A stretch of 32,455 bases of DNA from contig JAEEQA010000021.1 of the NCBI GenBank assembly GCA_016285085.1, forward strand, positions 1-32,455. The letters are read 5' to 3'. The translations under genes were made by a program, and so were the position numbers. The stretch's first letter is position 1. The number at the start of each line of letters is the position of its first letter. This document shows, piece by piece, positions 23,553 to 31,142 of the stretch. Source of the DNA: Bacteroidales bacterium (GTDB lineage: Bacteria; Bacteroidota; Bacteroidia; Bacteroidales; WCHB1-69). The notes beneath the pieces were generated by a model. That model saw only the letters and a list, made by a program, of their open reading frames with translations. It made no database searches and was not told where the DNA came from.

Positions 23553-26500
23553 CTATTTATTGGTTAAATGATACAAAACAGGGAGAACCGTCACCACAAA
23601 CAGCATCGAAATCCAGGTGCCGAAGCAGATGACCACACCCATCGGCGACCAAAGCCCGCTGTGGCTGATGATCATCGGGACCACGCCCATCGACGCGGCG
23701 GCACTCGTCAGGAAAATGGGGCGCATACGGCGCTTGCCCGCCTCCAATGCCGCCTCAAAGGCGCTTTTGCCCTCCTTGTGCCGCAACATCTCCGCGTAGT
23801 CGTACATGATGATGCCGTTACGGACAATGATGCCCATCAGCGCCACCAGTCCGAGAACGGAGGTCAGCGTGTATTCCATCCCCATAATCTGGATGCCCAA
23901 CGCCGCGCCAAAAATTGACAGCGTGGTGGCCGACAGAATCAGAATCGCCAGCTTGATGTTGCGGAAATGGAATACCAAGATGACAAAAATAATCAATACG
24001 GAAAAAGCCAATCCCTTGAAAATCTGAGGCATCAGAATATCATCCTGCATACGGCTGCCGCCCCAGTGTACGTCCACGCCGTCAGGAATATCCAACTTTG
24101 CCAACATCTTGTCAATGTTCTTCGTCGCACCGGTGATATTTATATTGCGTTTCACATCTGCCTGGACCGTAACGGTATAGACCCCGTTCTTGTGATAGAT
24201 TTGCGACGGGGAATAATCCTCACCCAAGGTGGCGAACTGCCGCAGCGGGACGGCGCGTCCGCTCATAGAAGAGATGTATTGGTCGGAAATGTTGGCAAAA
24301 CTGCCCATTGAATCGCGGTCGGAGCGGAGCACCACCTTCACAGGATAGTCATGCTCCCAGATGGTGGTGACAGGCAGGCCGCTGCCGTACTCAAACGCGA
24401 GGTTGGTCATCACCATCGGTTTGGTCACGCCCAGACGATTGGCTTCCAAGTTGTTGATGTTCACCGATATGCCGGGACACATCTGGTCGTTGGTGGAAGT
24501 CACCATCAGCAAATCCTCGCGCTGGCGAAGCATATCCACCAGTTGCCGCTGCACCTTCTCCACCGCCGCGCGGTCGTCACCCTTGAGGTCAATCTCAATC
24601 GGGTAGGCCGTCATCACATAGTCCAGCTGCTTGAACCGGACGTAGGCATCGGGGTACTTGTTGATGTAGTCGTTCTCGTACTCATCCATCAGCTTGTTGG
24701 TCATCTCCTCGGAAGAGGTCGTAACGATCAGCTGTGCAATCTGTTTCGACGGGAATTTCGGAGCATAGCACATGTGGAAGCGGGGCGCGGAGGTCCCGAT
24801 GAACGAAGTGACGTTCTTGATTCGTTTGTCACTGCGTAAGATGTCGGCGACTTCGTTGGCGACTTGCTCGGTGCGGGAGAGCGGCGAACCGGCAGGAAGG
24901 TATATCTCCACCACAAACTGGTTGCGTTCCGTCACCGGCATCATCTTTTGCGGAAGATGGATGAAGACCAGACATCCTGTCACCACGGCCAGCACGGCAA
25001 TCAACACCGTCATCTTGGGGAAACGTAGCGCCAGATGAATCAGTTGGTCGTATGCCGCCTGTATCTTGTCGGAAATGTTGAACTTCTTTTCCGCACCTGC
25101 CTGATGGAAACCTTTTTTGATGAAACCGTACTGCACGAACGGGATGAACAGCAGGGCAATCAGCAGTGAGGTGAACAGCGTTACCGTGATGGTGCCGGGG
25201 AAACTGCCGAGAAACTCGCCGAAAATACCGGTACAGGTGAACAGCAACGGATAAAAGGTGATGGTGATGGCCAGCGTGGCCGACAGCACCGACTTGAACA
25301 GCTCGGTGCCGCTCGACAAGGTGGCCTCCATCCGTGGCACGCCGTGGTCCAACTTCTCCACATAGTTGTCGATGACAACCACGGAGTCATCCACGATGAT
25401 GCCGAGCACCACCAACAGGGCGGCGAGCGTCACCGTATTGATTTCTATTTTAAGAAGATACAAAATTCCCAACGAGATAAACATCGTGATGGGAATGGTC
25501 AGGGCGGAAATGCTGGCGACACGCATCGGCTGCATCAGCAAAATCACCAAGATGACCGTGATGATGGCGATGAGCATTTCCCGCAGGAAGACATTGACCG
25601 AGTGGGAAACCACTTCTGCTTGGTCGGCCACGCGGAATACCGTAACCTCCTCTGGCAATGTCTCTTCAAACTTGTCCAAAACCGCCTTCACGTCCTTGCC
25701 ATACTCCACGATGTTGTTCCCGTCAAGCATCTCGATGGAAAGCATCACGCACTTCTTGTCCCCGTTGGCAATGTAGCTCGACATCTCGGGGTATTCGCGC
25801 ACAATGCGGGCGACATCCTTCAGACGGATGATGCTGCCGGAGGGATCCACATAGATAATCTGCTCTGCCACATCGTTTTCCGAAGCGTACGTCTCCGAAA
25901 TATGGAACGGAACCAACCCGTCCTCATCCTCAAAGCTGCCGCTGATGGTGGTGAAATTCTGTGCATAGAGAGTGGAGTACAAAGAAGAGAGGTCCACGCC
26001 GTACTCAATCAGCTTTTTCTTGTCGATATAGACGCTGATCTGCTCGTTCTGAACGCCGTAGCGGCGGAGGTTGGACACCGACGGGACAGTCCTGAGCCGG
26101 TTCTCCAAGTCGGAAAGATAGCCTTCCAGCTCACGGTAGGTTTTTTCCTTGGATTCGATGGAAATCAGCAGGGCCGAGGTGCTTCCGAAGTCGTTGCTGG
26201 TGACGATGGCCGCCACGCCGCTCGGCACGGTGTTCTTGAACATCGCCACATCGTGCCGGAACTTCGACCAGAACTCGTCGTCCGACTTGACCACTTCCGC
26301 ATCCAACTGCACGTAAACCACCACCATACCGTCGGAAGTGACCGAGTAGGTCATGTTTTTCTGCACCTCTTTGTAGCTGAAAAGGAACTCTTCGAGCGGG
26401 ACGGTCAGCTGCTCCTCCACCTGTTCGGAGGTAGCGCCGGGATAGACGCCCACCACCAGTCCCTGGCGGATGGAGACGACGGGGAACTCCTGCTTCGGCA

Positions 26501-26612
26501 TCTTGATGAGTGCATAAACGCCGAACAGCACGAGGAAGGCCACAATCAGAATGATGATGGACTTGTTCTTGACGGAGAACTCAACGATTCTTCTTATGAC
26601 CGACTTTTCCAT
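23553..26612 (-). CDS. RND-family efflux transporter, inner-membrane pump (AcrB/HAE-1-like)
   Basis: 1019 residues, the length of AcrB-type pumps, which use proton influx to drive export from the periplasm or membrane. The first transmembrane helix lies at about 18-38 (SIIILIVAFLVLFGVYALI). It is followed by the porter motif FPVVSIRQGLVVGVYPGATSEQVE. The second helix bundle starts near 330 (MLIAIITVILVILLMQPMRVA). The proton-relay pair is conserved in GIIVDDSVVVIDN, Asp408-Asp409, equivalent to AcrB Asp407/Asp408. The second half repeats the layout and ends with helices around MEYTLTSVLGLVALMGIIVRNGI and PMGVVICFGTWISMLFVVTVLPVLY. It is encoded between the adaptor (3-base gap) and the TolC-type channel (2-base gap), giving a full tripartite system. 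Substrate may be drugs, bile salts or fatty acids; this is not resolvable here. Confidence 0.96.
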   Translation of the reverse strand: MEKSVIRRIVEFSVKNKSIIILIVAFLVLFGVYALIKMPKQEFPVVSIRQGLVVGVYPGATSEQVEEQLTVPLEEFLFSYKEVQKNMTYSVTSDGMVVVYVQLDAEVVKSDDEFWSKFRHDVAMFKNTVPSGVAAIVTSNDFGSTSALLISIESKEKTYRELEGYLSDLENRLRTVPSVSNLRRYGVQNEQISVYIDKKKLIEYGVDLSSLYSTLYAQNFTTISGSFEDEDGLVPFHISETYASENDVAEQIIYVDPSGSIIRLKDVARIVREYPEMSSYIANGDKKCVMLSIEMLDGNNIVEYGKDVKAVLDKFEETLPEEVTVFRVADQAEVVSHSVNVFLREMLIAIITVILVILLMQPMRVASISALTIPITMFISLGILYLLKIEINTVTLAALLVVLGIIVDDSVVVIDNYVEKLDHGVPRMEATLSSGTELFKSVLSATLAITITFYPLLFTCTGIFGEFLGSFPGTITVTLFTSLLIALLFIPFVQYGFIKKGFHQAGAEKKFNISDKIQAAYDQLIHLALRFPKMTVLIAVLAVVTGCLVFIHLPQKMMPVTERNQFVVEIYLPAGSPLSRTEQVANEVADILRSDKRIKNVTSFIGTSAPRFHMCYAPKFPSKQIAQLIVTTSSEEMTNKLMDEYENDYINKYPDAYVRFKQLDYVMTAYPIEIDLKGDDRAAVEKVQRQLVDMLRQREDLLMVTSTNDQMCPGISVNINNLEANRLGVTKPMVMTNLAFEYGSGLPVTTIWEHDYPVKVVLRSDRDSMGSFANISDQYISSMSGRAVPLRQFATLGEDYSPSQIYHKNGVYTVTVQADVKRNINITGATKNIDKMLAKLDIPDGVDVHWGGSRMQDDILMPQIFKGLAFSVLIIFVILVFHFRNIKLAILILSATTLSIFGAALGIQIMGMEYTLTSVLGLVALMGIIVRNGIIMYDYAEMLRHKEGKSAFEAALEAGKRRMRPIFLTSAAASMGVVPMIISHSGLWSPMGVVICFGTWISMLFVVTVLPVLYHLTNK

Positions 26613-26615
26613 AAC

Positions 26616-27647
26616 CTATTGAACGACAACCTCCATTCCGGAACTCACTTTCTGTTCGCCGCGTGTGATGACCGAGTCGCCGGCGGAGAGACCGGCCACG
26701 ACAATCAGTCCTTTTTGTGCCAAGCCTCCCGTCACCACAGGACGTTGGACGGCGCGGCCGTTCTGCACCACCCAGACATAATGCTCGCCCTCGGGCGACA
26801 CTTTCACGGTCTGGTTCGGCAGCACGATGTTGCGGGTGCTGTCGGCGGAGGCCAGCTGCACGTTGCACACCATCCCGGGCATCAGGTCCTGCGTGCGGTT
26901 GACGATGGGGACACTCACTTCGTAGTTGTGCGACAGCGGGTTGGCCACCACGCCTTTGCCTCCTACCCTACCCTCGCAGACGCGATTGCCCAAGGCGGTG
27001 ACGGTGATGCGTACGGGCTGCCCCACACGCACGTCAGAGATCACGTTTTCCGGCACGGGGAAGCGGACCTCCACTTGATCGATTTTCAGCAGGGTGATGG
27101 CCGACATTCCCGGCATGGCGTTCATGCCCAGCGCGATGTCGGTTTTGCCCACCACACCGGCAAAAGGAGCGTATAACTTACAGTTTTCCAAATTCTTGCG
27201 GGCGAGCGCCTCCGATGACTTGGCCTGTTCCAACTTGGTTTGGATCTCCACCCACTGCACCTCGGTGATGCTGCCCTTGTCGTGCAGCTGCTTGAGGCGG
27301 TCGTAGCCGTCCTGCGCCTGCCGGAGAGTGGCCTGTGCAGCGGCGTAGCTGTCGTTGTACGAAGTCGGGTCGAGTTCGGCGAGGAGGGTGCCCTGCGCCA
27401 CACGCTGGCCGTTTTTCACATAAACATTGGTCACATTGCCCGGGACGGCGAAACTGAGGACGGAGGAGGAAACAGCCTCCACCGTTCCTACATAGTTCTG
27501 TGATACAGACTCTTGCGTCTCCGTAATCACCGTCACCTTCACGGGAATCGGCTCCACTTTGTGCCTGGCCCGCTGCTGCCGGCTGCACGCACAGAGCAGC
27601 ACCGCAAAGACCACAGCACCGAAAATTGTATATTTGGACAGGGACAT
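26616..27647 (-). CDS. RND efflux periplasmic adaptor lipoprotein (membrane fusion protein)
   Basis: 343 residues from the ATG at 27647, which places a lipoprotein signal at the start: MSLSKYTIFGAVVFAVLLCAC with lipidated Cys21. Upstream in-frame starts would bury this signal and are rejected. The order of domains is that of AcrA/HlyD-type adaptors: a membrane-proximal/barrel strand (VTVITETQESVSQNYVGTVEA), a lipoyl half-motif (VTNVYVKNGQRVAQGTLLAELD), a helical hairpin (about 95-160, QDGYDRLKQLHDKGSITEVQW), the second lipoyl half (CKLYAPFAGVVGKTDIALG), and a beta-barrel and C-terminal domain. It bridges the pump and the TolC channel. It is first in the operon, so a promoter should lie in 27648-27829; no convincing TAnnTTTG was found there on this strand. 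Confidence 0.94.
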   Translation of the reverse strand: MSLSKYTIFGAVVFAVLLCACSRQQRARHKVEPIPVKVTVITETQESVSQNYVGTVEAVSSSVLSFAVPGNVTNVYVKNGQRVAQGTLLAELDPTSYNDSYAAAQATLRQAQDGYDRLKQLHDKGSITEVQWVEIQTKLEQAKSSEALARKNLENCKLYAPFAGVVGKTDIALGMNAMPGMSAITLLKIDQVEVRFPVPENVISDVRVGQPVRITVTALGNRVCEGRVGGKGVVANPLSHNYEVSVPIVNRTQDLMPGMVCNVQLASADSTRNIVLPNQTVKVSPEGEHYVWVVQNGRAVQRPVVTGGLAQKGLIVVAGLSAGDSVITRGEQKVSSGMEVVVQ

Positions 27648-27829
27648 TCTTTTACATATTTTAAAAAGACCAAATAACAATAACGTATTAACTTGCAAAA
27701 TGTTTCATTAAGAGCAAGGAAATTAGAATTTATAGATGGAACCAGTACTTTTTGTTATCATCGTCATCACCCCCTAAAAAAATTATTAAAAAATTTTCAA
27801 AACACACAAGAAAATAAGAATTCTTGTTG

Positions 27830-27837
27830 TATCTTTG
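27830..27837 (+). promoter_or_regulatory. -7 element for the small helical protein gene
   Basis: TATCTTTG fits TAnnTTTG, 25 bases before the ATG at 27863. The surrounding 24 bases (27824-27847) match 28748-28771 at 23 positions. The rest of the 215-base gap from 27648 is AT-rich and shows no other feature. Confidence 0.65.
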
Positions 27838-27862
27838 CGCCCTCAAAAAAAAATATTACGAA

Positions 27863-28264
27863 ATGGAAGAAACAAATCAAATTAAAGAGGCACGACGCTA
27901 TGTCGCCAATGCGGAAGAGGTCATCCAAAAAGCCAAGTATGACCCTGAGCTAAAGATATATACAGACAGCAAATACGTCAAAATGGCGGGTAATACCTTA
28001 TGGAACGGTTGCCTTGTCGCGTTGGACGCTGTACTAGGCATCCGCAAGGGCAAAGCACGTCCGTCCATTGAAAAATACAAGGAAGCTGCCAGCAATCGAG
28101 ACAAAAAATTACTAGCCTCCATTGTGGCCGGTTACGACACCATGCATTTGTACATGGGATACGATGGGACCAAGAACAAGAAAGTGTGCGATGCCGGCTT
28201 TGAAAAAGCCAATGCCATCATTGACCGATGTGCGCTGCTGTACCCTGAGACAAAGTGCGCATAA
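27863..28264 (+). CDS. Small helical protein, DUF5618-like
   Basis: 133 residues from ATG 27863 (MEETNQIKEARRYVANAEEV), chosen because it lies just behind a promoter; longer upstream frames would begin before the transcription start. It is predicted all-helical with a helical-bundle pattern: EARRYVANAEEVIQKA, YTDSKYVKMAGNTLWNGCLVALDAVL, SIEKYKEAASNRDKKLLASIVAGYDTMHLYMGYDG, DAGFEKANAIIDRCALL. It resembles Bacteroidota proteins annotated DUF5618, a call from memory and of moderate certainty. No catalytic motif was identified. It converges on the next gene with 20 bases between stops. Confidence 0.8.
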   Translation: MEETNQIKEARRYVANAEEVIQKAKYDPELKIYTDSKYVKMAGNTLWNGCLVALDAVLGIRKGKARPSIEKYKEAASNRDKKLLASIVAGYDTMHLYMGYDGTKNKKVCDAGFEKANAIIDRCALLYPETKCA

Positions 28265-28284
28265 CCCCTCCCCCAATCGCCTCG

Positions 28285-28686
28285 TCACAGTCCCGCGTGA
28301 CGGTTGGCCCACCGTTCCGTGTAGAAGTCGTCGTAGGGTTTGTGAGGGGCGAAACGGTTCCGGTACAGCAGATGAAGCCCCGACGGGATGCCTACGACCA
28401 GAAGGTAGAGCGGGCCGAAGATTTTGGAGTCCACCGTGTGGCCGTCCACCTCGTGCCGGAGGGTGCGTTCGTTGTCGGCACATTGGGGGCTGATGATGGC
28501 GAAGTTGCCGAGCGACACCCCCGACGCCTCCTTTGGCAGTCGTCCCGAAAGAGCAATGCAGTAATTCCGGTAGGCGATCTTGCGGACGCGCCCCGCAAAC
28601 GGAAGCCAGCACAAAGCCACCAGATTCTGCGGGAGCTGCCACACAAAAAGAAGGCAGAATATCAGAATGTTAGCGAGGTTTTTCAT
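28285..28686 (-). CDS. Small membrane protein with HExxxH segment
   Basis: 133 residues from ATG 28686 (MKNLANILIFCLLFVWQLPQ), which sits 17 bases downstream of a good minus-strand promoter; an upstream in-frame start would precede the transcript. Hydrophobic segments lie at about 5-30 and 90-108 (FGPLYLLVVGIPSGLHLLY). Between them is RTLRHEVDGHTVDSK (His78, Glu79, His83), and near the C-terminus YDDFYTERWANR. This layout recalls a family of small Bacteroidota membrane proteins with an HExxH-like sequence before a GPLYL membrane segment. Here the spacing is HExxxH, one residue longer than a zinc-protease motif, so peptidase activity is not claimed. The function is unknown. Confidence 0.8.
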   Translation of the reverse strand: MKNLANILIFCLLFVWQLPQNLVALCWLPFAGRVRKIAYRNYCIALSGRLPKEASGVSLGNFAIISPQCADNERTLRHEVDGHTVDSKIFGPLYLLVVGIPSGLHLLYRNRFAPHKPYDDFYTERWANRHAGL

Positions 28687-28703
28687 CTCAAATTTCAGGA
28701 TGG

Positions 28704-28711
28704 CAAAAGTA
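28704..28711 (-). promoter_or_regulatory. -7 element for the small membrane protein gene
   Basis: Plus-strand CAAAAGTA reads TACTTTTG on the minus strand, 17 bases before the ATG at 28686. It diverges from the RNA promoter at 28754, with 42 bases between the two elements. Confidence 0.65.
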
Positions 28712-28753
28712 CGATTTGTTTTGAAAAATACTGACTGTTGCAACAATTTGTTG

Positions 28754-28761
28754 TATCTTTG
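28754..28761 (+). promoter_or_regulatory. -7 element upstream of the structured RNA
   Basis: TATCTTTG fits TAnnTTTG and is followed by GCACCCTCAAA, nearly the same as at the promoter at 27830. Transcription should start near 28768, about 75 bases before the first helix of the RNA. Confidence 0.65.
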
Positions 28762-28843
28762 CACCCTCAAATCAGCATTTGTTCAAAAATAAATATAAAT
28801 AAAATCATAACACACTAATCAACAACCTAATACATATTAGATA

Positions 28844-29012
28844 GCGTTTGTGGCTATCCTTGACATCCAATTTCCACAACGTCCTCTTTTGAGGACAAAC
28901 TCATCAAGGATAAGTTACTAATGCCGTAGATGTTACGGCGTGGAATAACTTGTTAGATGAGTGGGCGTGGAAACCCGGATGTCAGGCAAGGAATAAGTTC
29001 CACGCTTTTTTT
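28844..29012 (+). ncRNA. Candidate structured RNA (three-way junction) ending in a U-tract
   Basis: Nested helices: GCG..TGG/CCACGC at the base (28844-28853 with 29000-29005), TCCTT/AAGGA (28857-28861 with 28988-28992), GACATCC/GGATGTC (28862-28868 with 28977-28983) and TTTCCAC/GTGGAAA (28871-28877 with 28967-28973). The junction carries hairpin GTCCTC-TTTT-GAGGAC (28881-28896). It also carries a stacked arm ACTCATC/GATGAGT (28899-28905 with 28956-28962), AAGTTA/TAACTT (28912-28917 with 28946-28951) and GCCGTA-GATGT-TACGGC (28923-28939). The closing stem runs straight into seven T residues (29006-29012), so the RNA probably makes its own terminator. The next ATG is 30 bases later with no promoter between. 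It may be a stand-alone small RNA, 6S-like in size, or an attenuator for the HTH gene. I do not recognise the family. Confidence 0.7.
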
Positions 29013-29041
29013 ATGCTGCGGTTGGAAGACACCACCAATAA

Positions 29042-29296
29042 ATGCACAACAGCGAATATCACATCGGCGAAATCATCAAGGCGGAAGTGACCCGAAAGGG
29101 AATCCGTACAGCATGGCTGGCCGAGCAGCTGAACTGCCACCGCAACAATGTCTATCTCATCTTTTCGCGCCGCTGGATTGACACCGACACGTTGATGAAG
29201 CTCTCCCGCATCCTCAATCACGATTTCTTCGCAGACTTGAGCGCATTGTACCATGGCGAGAATTTGCAAAGCAATAATGGGCAAAACGCAAAGTAA
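29042..29296 (+). CDS. Small HTH (XRE-like) DNA-binding protein
   Basis: 84 residues. A helix-turn-helix of the XRE/cro type is visible at about 22-60 (TAWLAEQLNCHRNNVYLIFSRRWIDTDTLMKLSRIL), preceded by HIGEIIKAEVTRKGI, the usual first helix of these short Bacteroidota regulators. The length and the FFADLS ending match stand-alone HTH proteins that lack a sensor domain. It starts 30 bases downstream of the structured RNA's U-tract without its own TAnnTTTG promoter, so expression probably depends on read-through. Its targets are unknown; it could control the OmpA-like/TerB-like unit that follows 87 bases later. Confidence 0.88.
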   Translation: MHNSEYHIGEIIKAEVTRKGIRTAWLAEQLNCHRNNVYLIFSRRWIDTDTLMKLSRILNHDFFADLSALYHGENLQSNNGQNAK

Positions 29297-29383
29297 CGCT
29301 GTGCTACCATTTTCGTTTAGTGCGCTAAAATTCAGGATATTTGCAAAATATTTCTAAATCATCAACTACAAAAAATATATACC

Positions 29384-30304
29384 ATGGTGAACAAAGTAAG
29401 AGTTTACGGAAAAGCCCAGAACCGAACCGCCCTGGGCATCATGCACGCCTACATGGTCATGTACCCGCAGGCGACAATGGAGGACATCAAAAAGGCATTC
29501 CCCGATGAATTGAACCCCGACAGTGGAGTGAAGAAGAATTTTGTAAAAGCCGGGGAAAAAGGCACCAACGGCGACTGGGATGGTTTCTTCCAGAAAGAGG
29601 ACGAACTGCTTACCATGGGCGACGGCACCCAAGTGGCCGTGGTCAAGATGTGGACAAAACCCAGTTTCGACAGACTGGTGACTCACGCCTCCCAATACGG
29701 CATCGAGGTGGCCCAGTTCGAGGCTGCTGACAAGGGTATCGGTATAAAAGGTTCCTACAAGTTGGAATACCTAAATGGCTACGTTCCGCCCGTGGCTGCC
29801 GCCCCCCGCAAGTCAAAAGCGTGGCTCTGGATTCTCATTATCGCCATCATCGCCATAGCCATCCTGGCCGCCCTGCTCGCCCGCAGCTGCAACAAGGAAC
29901 CGCAGGTCAAAGAAACCATTGTCGAGAAGGTGGTCCACGACACCGTCTATCTGCAACAGATTGAAGAAATCGAGGACAACTTCAACGCCGCCGAGTTCCA
30001 GAAGGGCAAGGCCGACCTCCCCGAAGCCGCCAAGTTCGTGCTCCACGACCTGGCCAAAGTGATGGAGAAGAACCCGCAAGTTAAACTGTGCCTTGAAGGG
30101 CACACCAGCGCGGAAGGAGATGCCGACTTCAACCAGAAGTTGAGCGAGGCCCGTGCCCAAGCCGCCGTCGATTTTCTCATTAACGTCGAAGGCGTGGACG
30201 AAAGCCGCCTCGAAGCCGTCGGATTGGGCTCCACCCAGCTGAAGAACACCGACGACCCCATGGCTCCCGAGAACCGCAGAACCGAGTTCGTGGTGGTGGA
30301 ATAA
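29384..30304 (+). CDS. Inner-membrane-anchored OmpA-family protein with cytoplasmic N-terminal domain
   Basis: 306 residues. There is no signal peptide. A soluble domain of about 140 residues (NRTALGIMHAYMVMYPQATMEDIKKAFPDEL…) is followed by an Ala-Pro linker and one transmembrane helix at about 147-165 (WLWILIIAIIAIAILAALL). Next come a short spacer (VVHDTVYLQQIEEIEDNF) and a C-terminal OmpA/MotB-type peptidoglycan-binding domain at about 200-306 (LCLEGHTSAEGDADFNQKLSEARAQAAVDFL, ENRRTEFVVVE). Topology is inferred to be N-in/C-out, with the OmpA domain holding cell-wall peptide. The N-terminal domain is not one I can name. A near-consensus -7 element (GATATTTG, 29336-29343) lies upstream. 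A TerB-like gene follows after 54 bases, probably in the same transcript. Confidence 0.88.
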   Translation: MVNKVRVYGKAQNRTALGIMHAYMVMYPQATMEDIKKAFPDELNPDSGVKKNFVKAGEKGTNGDWDGFFQKEDELLTMGDGTQVAVVKMWTKPSFDRLVTHASQYGIEVAQFEAADKGIGIKGSYKLEYLNGYVPPVAAAPRKSKAWLWILIIAIIAIAILAALLARSCNKEPQVKETIVEKVVHDTVYLQQIEEIEDNFNAAEFQKGKADLPEAAKFVLHDLAKVMEKNPQVKLCLEGHTSAEGDADFNQKLSEARAQAAVDFLINVEGVDESRLEAVGLGSTQLKNTDDPMAPENRRTEFVVVE

Positions 30305-30358
30305 GCGTTACCCATTTTAATCAAACACTAAACTATTAATCACCAATAAATTAAAAGC

Positions 30359-30763
30359 ATGAAAACTGATCCGAAAATTCTTTCATCCTTCCTCGCCGCC
30401 GCAGTTTGGGCCGACGGAGAATACGATGAATTTGAAAAAGAGTTTGTGGCCGACCTGGCCGAAGGGCTGGAAGTGTCCACGCTGACCGCCACGCTGGAAG
30501 CCGCCATCAAAGAAACCGAGAAAATGACCGAAGAGGAGCTGGCCGCCTACCTCGAAGCCGCCGCCAAGAAGGTGGACGCCGGCGAAAAGGAGGGCATCCT
30601 GACGCTCTGCCTGCAGCTGATGTGCGCCGACTCCTTCCTGGCGCAGGACGAGGTCGATAACTTCTTCGCCTTCGCCGACATCTTGGGAGTGAACGAAGAA
30701 GCCGCCACCGCCATCCTCGACGAATACGTGAACGAGGAAGAAGACTTAATCATTGAAGAATAA
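30359..30763 (+). CDS. TerB-like acidic helical protein
   Basis: 134 residues, strongly acidic and all-helical. AAVWADGEYDEFEKEFVADLAE and LQLMCADSFLAQDEVDNFFAFADILGV are two copies of the helix-ADGxxxxxE pattern that defines the TerB/DjlA-N fold, in which acidic residues can bind metal. TerB proteins occur in tellurite-resistance and membrane-associated stress complexes; no other ter genes are present here, so tellurite resistance is not implied. It lies between an inner-membrane OmpA-like protein and a very basic small protein, 19 bases before the latter. An acidic protein next to a basic one in a single transcript suggests that they may bind each other; this is inference. Confidence 0.82.
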   Translation: MKTDPKILSSFLAAAVWADGEYDEFEKEFVADLAEGLEVSTLTATLEAAIKETEKMTEEELAAYLEAAAKKVDAGEKEGILTLCLQLMCADSFLAQDEVDNFFAFADILGVNEEAATAILDEYVNEEEDLIIEE

Positions 30764-30782
30764 CCATAAAAAACTTACGATT

Positions 30783-31052
30783 ATGGCATTACAGAAAACA
30801 GCATCCGGAAAGGTCGATAAACGAACCAAAGAATACAAAGAGTTGGTGGAGCGCGCGAAGAAAGCCCGCGAAGCCCAGAAGAAGGCAGCGAAGAAACCCG
30901 TTGTCAAGAAGAGCGCCGCGGCAGCCAAGCGCCGCGCCGACGGCCGACTTGACCAGCGCACCAAGGAGGGCAAGGAAGCCGCCGCCCGCATGGCCAAAGC
31001 CCGCAAAGCCCAGAACAGCTTGGTAAACAAAATCAAACGGTTATTCAAGTAA
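30783..31052 (+). CDS. Small Lys/Arg-rich protein with internal duplication
   Basis: 89 residues from ATG 30783 (MALQKTASGKVDKRTKEYKE); an in-frame start at 30753 overlaps the previous gene and is rejected. The protein is very basic, rich in Ala and Lys. It contains two copies of a ~28-residue unit: GKVDKRTKEYKELVERAKKAREAQ and GRLDQRTKEGKEAAARMAKARKAQ, joined by a KKPVVKKSAAAAKRRAD linker. Each unit is a turn followed by a charged helix. The composition recalls histone-H1-like or HU-tail proteins of some bacteria, so nucleic-acid binding is possible, but no known domain is recognised. It is the last gene of its transcript; an intrinsic terminator follows at 31069. Confidence 0.82.
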   Translation: MALQKTASGKVDKRTKEYKELVERAKKAREAQKKAAKKPVVKKSAAAAKRRADGRLDQRTKEGKEAAARMAKARKAQNSLVNKIKRLFK

Positions 31053-31068
31053 CCACAATTTGACCGAC

Positions 31069-31097
31069 AAAAGGCGGGTGTAAAAGCCCGCCTTTTT
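31069..31097 (+). terminator. Intrinsic terminator closing the OmpA-like/TerB-like unit
   Basis: AAAGGCGGG and CCCGCCTTT form a 9-base GC-rich stem around TGTAAAAG, followed by further T residues up to 31097. It is the clearest terminator in the window and marks the end of the transcript containing the three preceding genes. Confidence 0.9.
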
Positions 31098-31142
31098 AAG
31101 GATAACCAACCAAATAGTAATAACCATTAAACAAATTAGAAA

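Noticed and set aside
25344-27176. 610-codon plus-strand open frame opposite the RND genes
   Set aside because: His/Asp/Gln-rich shadow of the pump and adaptor genes, crossing the boundary between two genuine minus-strand genes.
28285-28686. Zinc metalloprotease
   Set aside because: Spacing is HExxxH, not HExxH, and no third ligand is evident.
28844-29012. Assignment as 6S RNA, SRP RNA or a named riboswitch
   Set aside because: Size and rod shape fit 6S loosely, but no conserved sequence element of these families was recognised, so no name is given.
30359-30763. Tellurite-resistance operon
   Set aside because: Only a TerB-like fold is present; no terC, terD or terZ-type genes lie nearby.
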